A stretch of DNA of 36,962 nt from an uncultured Robinsoniella sp. (lineage in GTDB: Bacteria > Bacillota > Clostridia > Lachnospirales > Lachnospiraceae), in NCBI GenBank assembly GCA_900540475.1, contig UQGG01000061.1, positions 1 to 36,962 on the forward strand, read 5' to 3'. How positions within the stretch are numbered: the stretch's first letter is position 1; each line of letters begins with the position of its first letter. The notes under the pieces were generated by a model, which saw only the letters and a program-made list of their open reading frames with translations, was not told the origin of the DNA and did no database searches. This document shows, in pieces, positions 1-6,712 of this stretch. The position numbers and the translations under genes were made by a program.

Positions 1-80
1 AGAATCTTTCAAGGTTGTTTCACTGTTCAATTATCAAGGTTCTGTTTGCTTTTCTTTGTTGTTGTACTCTTTAGCGCAAC
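1..80 (-). promoter_or_regulatory. Leader of a leftward rRNA-type operon (genes off the left edge)
   Basis: This is the stretch downstream, on the minus strand, of three tandem consensus promoters. It contains no credible gene. Read on the minus strand it holds the phrase CTTGATAATTGAACAGTG, which resembles 16S rRNA leader sequences of Clostridia as I remember them. The rRNA itself is not in the window, so its identity is inferred from promoter strength, promoter number and this leader phrase. Confidence 0.6.
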
Positions 81-86
81 TTCTAT

Positions 87-115
87 ATGTTATCACACTG
101 CCAAGTGTTTGTCAA
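87..115 (-). promoter_or_regulatory. Strong promoter P1 of the leftward rRNA-type operon
   Basis: On the minus strand a perfect -35 TTGACA (110-115) is separated by exactly 17 bp from -10 TAACAT (87-92). It is the most downstream of three promoters of the same design, spaced about 86 and then 128 bp apart. Transcription leaves the window at its left edge. Confidence 0.8.
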
Positions 116-172
116 CAACTTTTTTAAAAAGTTTTTTATGTATCTCGCCGCTGTTCTCACAGCAACTTTTAT

Positions 173-201
173 ATGATACCATTCTGCAAATCATTTGTCA
201 A
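173..201 (-). promoter_or_regulatory. Strong promoter P2 of the leftward rRNA-type operon
   Basis: On the minus strand a perfect -35 TTGACA (196-201), a 17-bp spacer and -10 TATCAT (173-178). The sequence just downstream (AAAAGTTGC) resembles that after P1 (AGAAGTTGC), so the promoters look like duplicated units. Confidence 0.8.
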
Positions 202-300
202 CACTTTTTTCGAGTTTTTTCGAGTTTCGATGAAGTCTCTGACTCGTGTTATATCTGTGTCGGATTTTGTTTTTTGCTGTCTGTTTGAGACAACTTTGTT

Positions 301-329
301 ATAATACCACCTGGAATCCCATCTGTCAA
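301..329 (-). promoter_or_regulatory. Strong promoter P3 of the leftward rRNA-type operon
   Basis: On the minus strand a perfect -35 TTGACA (324-329), a 17-bp spacer and -10 TATTAT (301-306), followed by ACAAAGTTG much as after P1 and P2. It is the most upstream of the three. Confidence 0.8.
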
Positions 330-410
330 CTGTTATTTTGTATTTTGTTGAAATTTTTTATACAATTAGTTCAATTTAACAATGTTAGATATCTTCTACT
401 AAAAGAGGAT

Positions 411-453
411 GCAAAGTTTCATCCATATTCAGAATGAAACTTTGCAAATTTTT
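411..453. terminator. Hairpin terminator between the merR gene and the rRNA-type promoters
   Basis: A 12-bp perfect inverted repeat (GCAAAGTTTCAT at 411-422, its complement at 434-445) encloses an 11-nt loop. The T-run is better on the plus strand (AAATTTTT, 446-453). On the minus strand the stem is followed by ATCCTCTTTT. It lies directly after the merR stop codon and would end that transcript before the stable-RNA promoters. Confidence 0.6.
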
Positions 454-1291
454 ATATCCCATAATAGTTGAGAATTGCGCTGCCTACATATCTGGCAATT
501 CCCTCTCCATATTGAGCATCAGTCACTTCTGCCAATTTATCTTCTTTTAAATACTCTTTTGCTAAATCCAGGAGAATAGACCTGGCATTATCGAGTTTGA
601 ACAATCCCTTATATATTTCTGCAAGTTTTGCAACTGATTCTTTTTCTAAATCTGCATCTTTCGTTTCTTTTGCTATAGCAAATCGCCTGTAGACTTCTTC
701 ATTTTCATTTTGTTGTGGTACAAAGTCTTCTTTATTTCCAGTGGACTGCAACGCTGCATCTACAGCTTTTTCTTTGCTTCCGTACCATTTGATTAAATCT
801 GCCATGGTGTGTTCATCTTTCAGGTTCTCTCTCATCTGTTCCCGCATTTTGTCCACGCTTCCATACTTCTTTATTTGCTGCTCAAGATCTTCCGGAGAGA
901 TGCATTCGCACATATGGTCTAAAATCTGCTGTACATCCTTATCATTAAATGCTTCAAAACTCATCGTATTAACTCCTTTCATCACGTCTGTTATCAGTTC
1001 AATAAGTCCATTCAAACTATTCCGTTTCTTTTCCAGTAAAGCTTTTTGTGTTAAAAGTACCTGTTCTTTGTCATAACCGGGACTATCCATAATTTCTTTT
1101 ATATCAGACAGGGATACTTCGATTTCCCGAAAGAACATAATCTGCTGTAATTTCTCTAATGCTTGATTATCATAAAGCCGATATCCTGCTTCTGTTAATC
1201 GTGTGGGCTTTAGCAGCCCTATTTCATCATAATATCGGAGCGTTCTGATACTTACCCCTGTGATATCCGACACTTCTTTTACTGTTTTCAT
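452..1291 (-). CDS. MerR-family transcriptional regulator, TipAS-like C-terminal region
   Basis: The protein is 279 aa. The N-terminal ~70 residues form a classic MerR winged helix-turn-helix (VSIRTLRYYDEIGLL, then GYRLYDNQALEKLQQI). A coiled-coil dimerisation helix lies around residues 75-110. The C-terminal ~165 residues are a helical, charged sensing domain with several aromatic residues, similar in plan to TipAS drug-binding domains, but the ligand cannot be read from the sequence. I chose the ATG at 1291 because AAAGGAGG lies 5-6 nt upstream. The in-frame TTG at 1306 sits almost on the -10 box and would leave no room for a leader. The gene has its own promoter of the MerR type, so autoregulation is likely. 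No cognate efflux gene is adjacent, so it may act mainly on itself or on a distant target. Confidence 0.85.
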   Translation of the reverse strand: MKTVKEVSDITGVSIRTLRYYDEIGLLKPTRLTEAGYRLYDNQALEKLQQIMFFREIEVSLSDIKEIMDSPGYDKEQVLLTQKALLEKKRNSLNGLIELITDVMKGVNTMSFEAFNDKDVQQILDHMCECISPEDLEQQIKKYGSVDKMREQMRENLKDEHTMADLIKWYGSKEKAVDAALQSTGNKEDFVPQQNENEEVYRRFAIAKETKDADLEKESVAKLAEIYKGLFKLDNARSILLDLAKEYLKEDKLAEVTDAQYGEGIARYVGSAILNYYGI

Positions 1292-1309
1292 TTTGCCTCC
1301 TTTCAATTT

Positions 1310-1340
1310 ATCTTAAACCGTTACGCCACGAGAGAGTCAA
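1310..1340 (-). promoter_or_regulatory. MerR-type promoter with 19-bp spacer
   Basis: On the minus strand -35 TTGACT (1335-1340) and -10 TAAGAT (1310-1315) are separated by 19 bp. This overlong spacing is the hallmark of promoters that MerR-family activators untwist. The spacer carries an imperfect dyad, CTCTCGTGGCGTAACGGTT. The start codon lies about 19 nt past the -10 box, so the leader is very short. Confidence 0.65.
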
Positions 1341-1348
1341 TCAAATTT

Positions 1349-1398
1349 TTTTATAAAAATAAGGACATAGCAGTCTATACTATTATCTGCTACGTCCT
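1349..1398 (-). terminator. Intrinsic terminator of radA
   Basis: On the minus strand a long hairpin with arms GGACGTAGCAG and CTGCTATGTCC (1362-1398, one mismatch) is followed by TTATTTTTAT. It lies 40 bp after the radA stop codon and separates radA from the merR promoter. Confidence 0.8.
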
Positions 1399-1438
1399 CC
1401 GTTCGTTATGTTAAAAAGCAGTCATGAAATGCCATTTG

Positions 1439-2797
1439 CTAAATACAATTCACTGCATCTTTTACCGTCTGTACTCCCACAATACGAATCCCTTTAATCT
1501 TTTCAACTGCTTTTAGTGAAACTTTTGGCATAATCACTGTCTCGAATCCAAGTTTCTTGGCTTCCTGCACTCTTTGTTCCGGCATATTAACAGCTCTCAC
1601 TTCACCGCTCAGCCCCACTTCACCAAACACAATGGTCTTCTCATCGATTGCTCGGTCTTTATAACTGGATACCACCGCCATGATAATACCCAGATCAATC
1701 GCCGGCTCATTCATTTTGATTCCCCCTGCGATGTTTACATAGGCGTCACATGCCGAGAGATGCATGCCAAGTCTTTTCTCCAGAACCGCCATTAATAAAT
1801 TCACCCTGTTGTAATCCGTTCCTGCTGCTGTCCTTCTTGGTATAGCCAGATTACTCTGACATACCAATGCCTGTATCTCAATTAATATGGGACGTGTTCC
1901 TTCCATAGAACATGCCACAATCGATCCTGACGCACCTTCCGGTTTTCCATTCAGCATAAATTCCGAGGGATTTGCCACTTCCACTAAACCAATATCCCTC
2001 ATTTCAAATACACCGATTTCATTTGTCGATCCGAACCGGTTCTTTACCCCTCTTAGGATCCGGTACGCAGCATGGCGGTCTCCTTCAAAATATAATACCG
2101 TATCAACCATGTGCTCCAGTACTCTGGGTCCGGCTACAACACCCTCTTTAGTAACATGTCCCACCAGGAAAATAGAAATCCCAAGGCCTTTTGCAATCTG
2201 CATAAAGACATTTGTAGACTCTCTTACCTGAGACACACTTCCCGGAGCGGAACTCACCTCATCCCGGTACATTGTCTGTATGGAGTCTATCACCACAACT
2301 TCCGGATTGACTTTTTTAATAACTTCCTGGATAATTTCCAGGTTTGTTTCACACAAGATCAACAGTGAATCTTTAAAATCTCCAATCCTGCTGGCTCTGA
2401 GTTTGATTTGCTGTAATGATTCTTCTCCAGAAATATATAGTACCTTCACCGCTTTATCCGTCAGATTCTTACATACCTGAAGCAGCAGCGTAGACTTTCC
2501 GATTCCCGGGTCGCCCCCGACTAAAATCAAAGAGCCTTGTACAATACCTCCACCCAGGACCCGGTCAAGCTCCATCATTCCAGTCTGCATCCGGTCGGTT
2601 TCTTTCATTTGTATGCTGGTAAGCTTCATGGGTTCTATTTCATTAGCTTTTTTTACCGCTTTAACGGATGAGGTCTTTTGAATCACTTCTTCTGTAAATG
2701 TATTCCATTCTTTACATGCTGGACATTGCCCTGACCATTTGCTGGATTCATATCCACAGTTTTGACAAAAAAATACCGTTGTTTTTCCTTTAGCCAT
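1439..2797 (-). CDS. radA: DNA repair protein RadA (Sms)
   Basis: RadA is a RecA-like ATPase that promotes branch migration of recombination intermediates. The 452-aa product has all expected parts in order: a C4 zinc finger (C11, C14, C25, C28), Walker A GGDPGIGKS at about 94-102, Walker B VVVIDS, the RadA-specific KNRFG motif near 250, and a C-terminal Lon-like domain (ADP-binding/scaffold role in this family). The length is normal. The start at 2797 is fixed by GGAGGAA a few bases upstream. An in-frame extension to 2848 (17 residues) runs into a strong hairpin and is not credible. The gene lies in the clpC neighbourhood, as in Bacillus, but disA does not follow. Instead a terminator and merR do. 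Confidence 0.96.
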   Translation of the reverse strand: MAKGKTTVFFCQNCGYESSKWSGQCPACKEWNTFTEEVIQKTSSVKAVKKANEIEPMKLTSIQMKETDRMQTGMMELDRVLGGGIVQGSLILVGGDPGIGKSTLLLQVCKNLTDKAVKVLYISGEESLQQIKLRASRIGDFKDSLLILCETNLEIIQEVIKKVNPEVVVIDSIQTMYRDEVSSAPGSVSQVRESTNVFMQIAKGLGISIFLVGHVTKEGVVAGPRVLEHMVDTVLYFEGDRHAAYRILRGVKNRFGSTNEIGVFEMRDIGLVEVANPSEFMLNGKPEGASGSIVACSMEGTRPILIEIQALVCQSNLAIPRRTAAGTDYNRVNLLMAVLEKRLGMHLSACDAYVNIAGGIKMNEPAIDLGIIMAVVSSYKDRAIDEKTIVFGEVGLSGEVRAVNMPEQRVQEAKKLGFETVIMPKVSLKAVEKIKGIRIVGVQTVKDAVNCI

Positions 2798-2827
2798 CGA
2801 TTCCTCCTTCAAATACTGATTTATTCG

Positions 2828-2878
2828 AAAGAAGTCCGGTTTCTCCACAGTAGCTGTGAAAAGACCGGACTTCTTTTT
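2828..2878. terminator. Strong hairpin upstream of radA, terminator of the structured RNA
   Basis: A 13-bp perfect inverted repeat (AAAGAAGTCCGGT at 2828-2840, complement at 2864-2876) contains a smaller CACAG/CTGTG stem (846-850/854-858 of the 2.8-kb block). The T-run is stronger on the plus strand (TTCTTTTT) and short on the minus strand (TTTCG). It ends the structured stretch to its right and lies about 20 bp before the radA ribosome-binding site, so it could end an RNA or attenuate radA. Confidence 0.6.
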
Positions 2879-3045
2879 ACTTGATTCCCACCAGCATCGA
2901 GCCAGATGAGCGCACTTGCGGTTCCATCTGGCGACTGCCGCGAGGGTTTATAACTTGCAAAGCCTCAATACGTCAACGTATTAGATCATGATTCACAATC
3001 GCTTTTGCGAAGTGAGACGTACAGATTGATAAAATTCTTTATATA
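2829..3045 (-). ncRNA. Candidate structured non-coding RNA upstream of radA
   Basis: This ~220-bp interval between two leftward genes has no credible reading frame and is unusually rich in nested hairpins. They are: TCAC-aa-TCGC-tttt-GCGA-a-GTGA (2993-3015); AATACG-tcaa-CGTATT (2967-2982); GCCAGATG...CATCTGGC (2901-2908/2925-2932) with an inner CGC/GCG stem; and a terminal 13-bp hairpin (2828-2876). The GC-rich unpaired pieces between them (minus strand ATAAACCCTCGCGGCAG and GATGCTGGTGGGAATCAAG) look like conserved RNA sequence rather than spacer. The size resembles several Firmicute structured RNAs, the raiA motif among them, but I cannot identify the class by eye. The strand is inferred from the flanking genes and the terminal hairpin. 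It could also be the long 3' UTR of the small gene upstream. Confidence 0.5.
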
Positions 3046-3078
3046 CACGCTCCTAGAGAATGATTTTACAAACAGGCT

Positions 3079-3492
3079 CTAAGCTCTTACGATTTTAACA
3101 AAAGCTTTATCCGTATTATCTAATTCTACGCTTAAAGAAAGCTTACCACCCAGATTTGTCTGCATCTTTCCGGCATTTTCGTCATCAATAAAGATTTCGT
3201 AAGCAGTATCTTCCTCCAATTCAACTGTGATCTGTGCATCTGTAGGTCCTTCAACTTCAAAGCTGACCCCATTTGCATCTGCTGAAAGATGATTTACGGT
3301 AGTTCCGGGAACAGATTCATATACGAACATTCCATTTCTTTCTAACTTGGTAATTTCTTTAAATGTTTTTACCTTATACAAGTCCCCATTATATTCAAAA
3401 TCAGAAAGCTTTGATTTCTGGTCCAATTCATAATTCCCGAAACTGATTGTTCCATCATCTTCTGTACGTATTAATTCTTTTACAACTGACAT
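3079..3492 (-). CDS. Small conserved Lachnospiraceae protein (often labelled 'endosialidase')
   Basis: The protein is 137 aa, acidic and predicted soluble. It has no signal peptide or membrane segment and is rich in beta-forming stretches (GTISFGNYELD, KTFKEITKLERNGMFVYES, QITVELEEDTAYEIFIDDE, GGKLSLSVEL). I remember close relatives in many Lachnospiraceae carrying the label 'endosialidase'. Nothing here resembles an endosialidase catalytic domain, and the length is far too short, so the function is best left unknown. The start has AGGAGG 8 nt upstream. A weak promoter (-10 TAAAAT at 3549-3554) lies between it and clpC, so it may be transcribed alone as well as from clpC read-through. The structured RNA follows directly. 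Confidence 0.8.
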   Translation of the reverse strand: MSVVKELIRTEDDGTISFGNYELDQKSKLSDFEYNGDLYKVKTFKEITKLERNGMFVYESVPGTTVNHLSADANGVSFEVEGPTDAQITVELEEDTAYEIFIDDENAGKMQTNLGGKLSLSVELDNTDKAFVKIVRA

Positions 3493-3622
3493 TAGTATGC
3501 CCTCCTAGTATTTCGTTGATAGTTATCCTCTATTCTATTGTTCTTAAAATTTTATCATAAAAAGAAGAAATATGCTAGTGATTTATTCATTCTTCATGAA
3601 AATTTAATGGGTAGCTTTCACT

Positions 3623-6076
3623 CTATTTTATATAAAATTTAATTTCTTTATTTGATAACCCAACGCTTACTGTATCCCCTGATTTCACTTTTCCTTCCAG
3701 GATTTCTTCCGCCAGTACATCTTCGATCTTATTTTGAATTGCCCGCTTTAACGGCCTTGCTCCGTACTTGTCATCAAAGCCTTCTTCCGAAATAAAGCTC
3801 TTTACAGAATCCCTTACATTTAAAGTAATATTCATCTGTTCCTTGCATCGTTTCGTAAATTCTTTTAACAGAAGGCCAACGATACTCTTTATATTTTCTT
3901 TATTTAAAGAATGGAATACAATAATTTCGTCAATTCGGTTTAAGAACTCCGGCTTAAACATGCGGCGGACTTCTTCCATAACATTGCCCTTCATGACATT
4001 GTAATTGTGTTTTTCATCGTCAACTGCTGCAAAACCCAGTTTTTTCGGTGAAATAATCGACTGTGCACCAGCATTGGATGTCATAATGAGAATTGTATTT
4101 TTAAAATCTATCTTACGCCCCTGGGCATCTGTTATGTGCCCGTCGTCTAATACCTGGAGCAGAATATTAAATACATCCGGATGTGCCTTTTCAATTTCGT
4201 CAAACAAAATGACAGAATATGGGTTACGGCGAACTTTTTCGCTTAGCTGTCCACCTTCTTCATAGCCAACATATCCAGGGGGGGAACCTACCAGCTTAGA
4301 AACGCTGTGCTTCTCCATGTATTCAGACATATCAACTCGTATCATTGCCTGTTCACTGCCAAAAACAGTCTCCGCAACCGCTTTGGACAGCTCCGTTTTA
4401 CCCACACCGGTGGGACCAAGGAATAAAAATGATCCGATTGGGCGCTTCGGATCCTTTAATCCGACTCTGCCCCGCTTAATAGCCTTGGCAACTGCAGTTA
4501 CCGCTTCATCCTGTCCTATGACCCTTTGATGAAGTGTCTGTTCCAGGCGAAGCAGCCGGTGAGTTTCTTTTTCAGCCAGTTTTTGTACCGGTATCTTCGT
4601 CCACATGGATACTACTTCGGCAACATCCGGCTCTTCCACCATCAGCTGCTTCGCTGCATTCTTCTTCTCTATGCGGCTTCGCAGGCTTGTTAGCTTCTTC
4701 TCTTTCGCTTCCTGTTCCTTTTTTATTCTCGCCGCCTCATCAAAATCGCCTTCTTTGATCGCATCTTCCTTTTCCTGAGCCAAATCAAATACTTCATTTT
4801 GCAGTTCTTCCAGATTTGCAGGAACCTGGTAGCCCTTCAGCTGAACTTTGGATGCAGCTTCATCAATCAGGTCAATTGCCTTATCCGGCAGAAACCTGTC
4901 GCTGATAAATCTCATGGAATACTTCACCGCTGATTCGATTGCATCATCTGTAATCATTACGCGATGATGCTTCTCATAACTTGGGCGCAGCCCTTTTAGG
5001 ATTTCAATTGCTTCTTCCTCTGTGGGTTCTTCAACCGTAACCGGCTGAAATCTTCGCTCAAGTGCAGGATCTTTCTCAATATATTTACGATACTCTTCAA
5101 TTGTTGTAGCACCAATCAACTGGATCTCACCTCTGGAAAGGGAAGGTTTTAAAATGTTGGAAGCATCCATTGCCCCCTCTGCTCCTCCTGCACCAATAAT
5201 GGTATGAAGTTCATCTATAAACAGAAGTACATCGCTGCAATCCATAACCTCTTTGATTACTTTTTTAATTCGCTCCTCAAATTCGCCACGGTATTTGGAT
5301 CCTGCTACCATGCTTGCCAGATCCAGCGTAACAACCCGCTTATCCTGAATGGTCCGCGGAACGGCTCCTGCAACAATTTTTTGTGCCAGACCTTCTGCAA
5401 TAGCAGTTTTACCCACTCCGGGTTCTCCGATTAAGCAGGGATTGTTCTTGGTACGTCTGCTTAAGATCTGTATAATACGCTTTATTTCCTCTTCTCTTCC
5501 AATAACCGGATCCAGTTCTCCCTGACTTGCCTGCTCTGTCAAATCCCGGCTGTACTGATCCAGCATTGGTGTTGCCGAACTTTTCTGTCTGCTCTTGGAC
5601 GCCTTTACTTCCTGCAGATAAGCCTTATAGGTTTCCTCATCTGCCCCCATGATCCCCATGATTTCCATGTACAGTTTTTGCAGCTGTATCCCCATGGTAT
5701 GAAGGAGCCGCGTTGCCACACATTCCACATCCCTTAATAAAGAGAGTAAGATATGTTCTGTTCCAATTTCATCCATTTGGAAAAAGGACGCTTCTTTTTC
5801 GCTGCTTTCTAAAACAGCCAGTGCACGTGGTGTATATCCATCCGGATTAGCCAGTGCAACACCGCCTTCGGGAGCAATCAGCTGTTCTATTAAAGCCAGC
5901 AGCTGCTCTTCCTCCACACCGCCTTCTTCCAGTACAATATGCGCTGTACCTGTTCTCTCTCTTAAGAGTCCCAACAGTAAATGTTCGGAACCGATATAAC
6001 TCTGTGCACATTCCTTCGCCGCCTGCCTGGCAAGCACTAATGCGGTCTGCGCACTGTCTGTAAATTCTTTATGCAT
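3623..6076 (-). CDS. clpC: ATP-dependent Clp protease ATPase subunit ClpC
   Basis: This Hsp100 unfoldase threads substrates into ClpP for degradation in the cytoplasm. The 817-aa product shows the full ClpC plan. Two Clp-N repeats occupy about 1-145. AAA-1 has Walker A GEPGVGKT at 217-224, Walker B VLLFIDELH and a KYRGEFEER pore loop. A UvrB/C-like middle segment lies around 420-455 (EEAARIKKEQEAKEKKL). AAA-2 has GPTGVGKTE, pore loop GYVGYEEGG and VILFDEIEKAHPDVF, followed by the C-terminal D2-small domain. The length is typical. AGGAGG lies 7 nt before the ATG. It is 17 bp downstream of a GntR-type regulator and shares its promoter. The usual ctsR-mcsA-mcsB partners are absent, so heat or stress control probably differs from Bacillus. 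Confidence 0.96.
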   Translation of the reverse strand: MHKEFTDSAQTALVLARQAAKECAQSYIGSEHLLLGLLRERTGTAHIVLEEGGVEEEQLLALIEQLIAPEGGVALANPDGYTPRALAVLESSEKEASFFQMDEIGTEHILLSLLRDVECVATRLLHTMGIQLQKLYMEIMGIMGADEETYKAYLQEVKASKSRQKSSATPMLDQYSRDLTEQASQGELDPVIGREEEIKRIIQILSRRTKNNPCLIGEPGVGKTAIAEGLAQKIVAGAVPRTIQDKRVVTLDLASMVAGSKYRGEFEERIKKVIKEVMDCSDVLLFIDELHTIIGAGGAEGAMDASNILKPSLSRGEIQLIGATTIEEYRKYIEKDPALERRFQPVTVEEPTEEEAIEILKGLRPSYEKHHRVMITDDAIESAVKYSMRFISDRFLPDKAIDLIDEAASKVQLKGYQVPANLEELQNEVFDLAQEKEDAIKEGDFDEAARIKKEQEAKEKKLTSLRSRIEKKNAAKQLMVEEPDVAEVVSMWTKIPVQKLAEKETHRLLRLEQTLHQRVIGQDEAVTAVAKAIKRGRVGLKDPKRPIGSFLFLGPTGVGKTELSKAVAETVFGSEQAMIRVDMSEYMEKHSVSKLVGSPPGYVGYEEGGQLSEKVRRNPYSVILFDEIEKAHPDVFNILLQVLDDGHITDAQGRKIDFKNTILIMTSNAGAQSIISPKKLGFAAVDDEKHNYNVMKGNVMEEVRRMFKPEFLNRIDEIIVFHSLNKENIKSIVGLLLKEFTKRCKEQMNITLNVRDSVKSFISEEGFDDKYGARPLKRAIQNKIEDVLAEEILEGKVKSGDTVSVGLSNKEIKFYIK

Positions 6077-6093
6077 AGATATTCCTCCTGCTA

Positions 6094-6462
6094 TTATTCA
6101 TATTCTGCCAGGATCTCGTCCACCAATGCATGAACTTCCTGGCCGGTAATGTGTTTGCACCTGCCTTTCGCAAGCAAAACACGTAAATTTTCTTTCATTT
6201 CCTCTAAAGCCTGCAATTTATCGATATCCAGAGATATAATTGCTCCTCTTCTTCTGTCTATCGTCACAAATCCTTCTTGTTTTAAAACCGCATACGCCTT
6301 ATTAACTGTATGCATATTGATTCCGATATCTTCCGCCAGCTGTCTTACAGAAGGTAAAACATCACCTTCCTGAATGCTGGAAGTAGCAATTCCCAATATG
6401 ATCTGATTTCTAAGTTGAATATATAGCGCCTCTTCACTTTGAAAATCTATTTTTATCATCAT
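6094..6462 (-). CDS. GntR-family regulator (YtrA-like, no effector domain), first gene of the clpC operon
   Basis: The 122-aa protein consists of a GntR winged helix-turn-helix (ALYIQLRNQIILGI, LPSVRQLAEDIGINMHTVNKAYAVLKQEGFV, residues ~10-78) and a short C-terminal helical tail (LQALEEMKENLRVLL) suited to dimerisation. It lacks a ligand-binding domain, as in the YtrA subfamily. Two consecutive ATG codons (6462 and 6459) are both possible starts, with AAGGGTG just upstream. It is followed 17 bp later by clpC. A palindrome over its own -10 box suggests autoregulation, and the protein may take the place of CtsR as controller of clpC. That last point is inference from position only. Confidence 0.88.
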   Translation of the reverse strand: MMIKIDFQSEEALYIQLRNQIILGIATSSIQEGDVLPSVRQLAEDIGINMHTVNKAYAVLKQEGFVTIDRRRGAIISLDIDKLQALEEMKENLRVLLAKGRCKHITGQEVHALVDEILAEYE

Positions 6463-6487
6463 AGTATCACCCTTCTATCCTATGTTT

Positions 6488-6525
6488 GTTATATTTATAA
6501 TATAACACCTGTCATTATCTGTCAA
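6488..6525 (-). promoter_or_regulatory. Promoter and operator palindrome of gntR-clpC
   Basis: On the minus strand -35 TTGACA (6520-6525), a 17-bp spacer and -10 TATTAT (6497-6502). A 7-bp inverted repeat GTTATAT-N5-ATATAAC (6488-6506) is centred on the -10 box, where a bound repressor would block RNA polymerase. This placement is typical of GntR/YtrA autoregulation. Confidence 0.75.
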
Positions 6526-6644
6526 CCCAATTTAGAATTTGGAAACTCTTGAAGGTATCTAATAATAATACCTATGATCTGTTCACCACCGTAATAACAA
6601 ACTGATTATTGCACGATCTGTATCCCCGGTAATTGATTATCGCA

Positions 6645-6692
6645 AAAATAGAGAGACACGCTTATCGTTCCTAAGCGGCGTCTCTCTATTTC
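6645..6692 (-). terminator. Intrinsic terminator of the purine operon
   Basis: On the minus strand the arms AAATAGAGAGAC and GTCTCTCTATTT (outer 12 bp, with an inner CGCTTA/TAAGCG stem) form a long hairpin followed by TTTTTG. It lies 20 bp after the stop codon of the last gene. It separates the purine transcript from the gntR-clpC promoter. Confidence 0.9.
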
Positions 6693-6712
6693 TCATTCGT
6701 ACTAATAGCCTT

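Noticed and set aside
46..437. Two overlapping rightward open frames of 80 and 63 codons
   Set aside because: They run antisense through three consensus promoters and AT-rich leader sequence, lack ribosome sites, and encode Phe/Leu/Cys-rich nonsense typical of spurious frames near rRNA operons.
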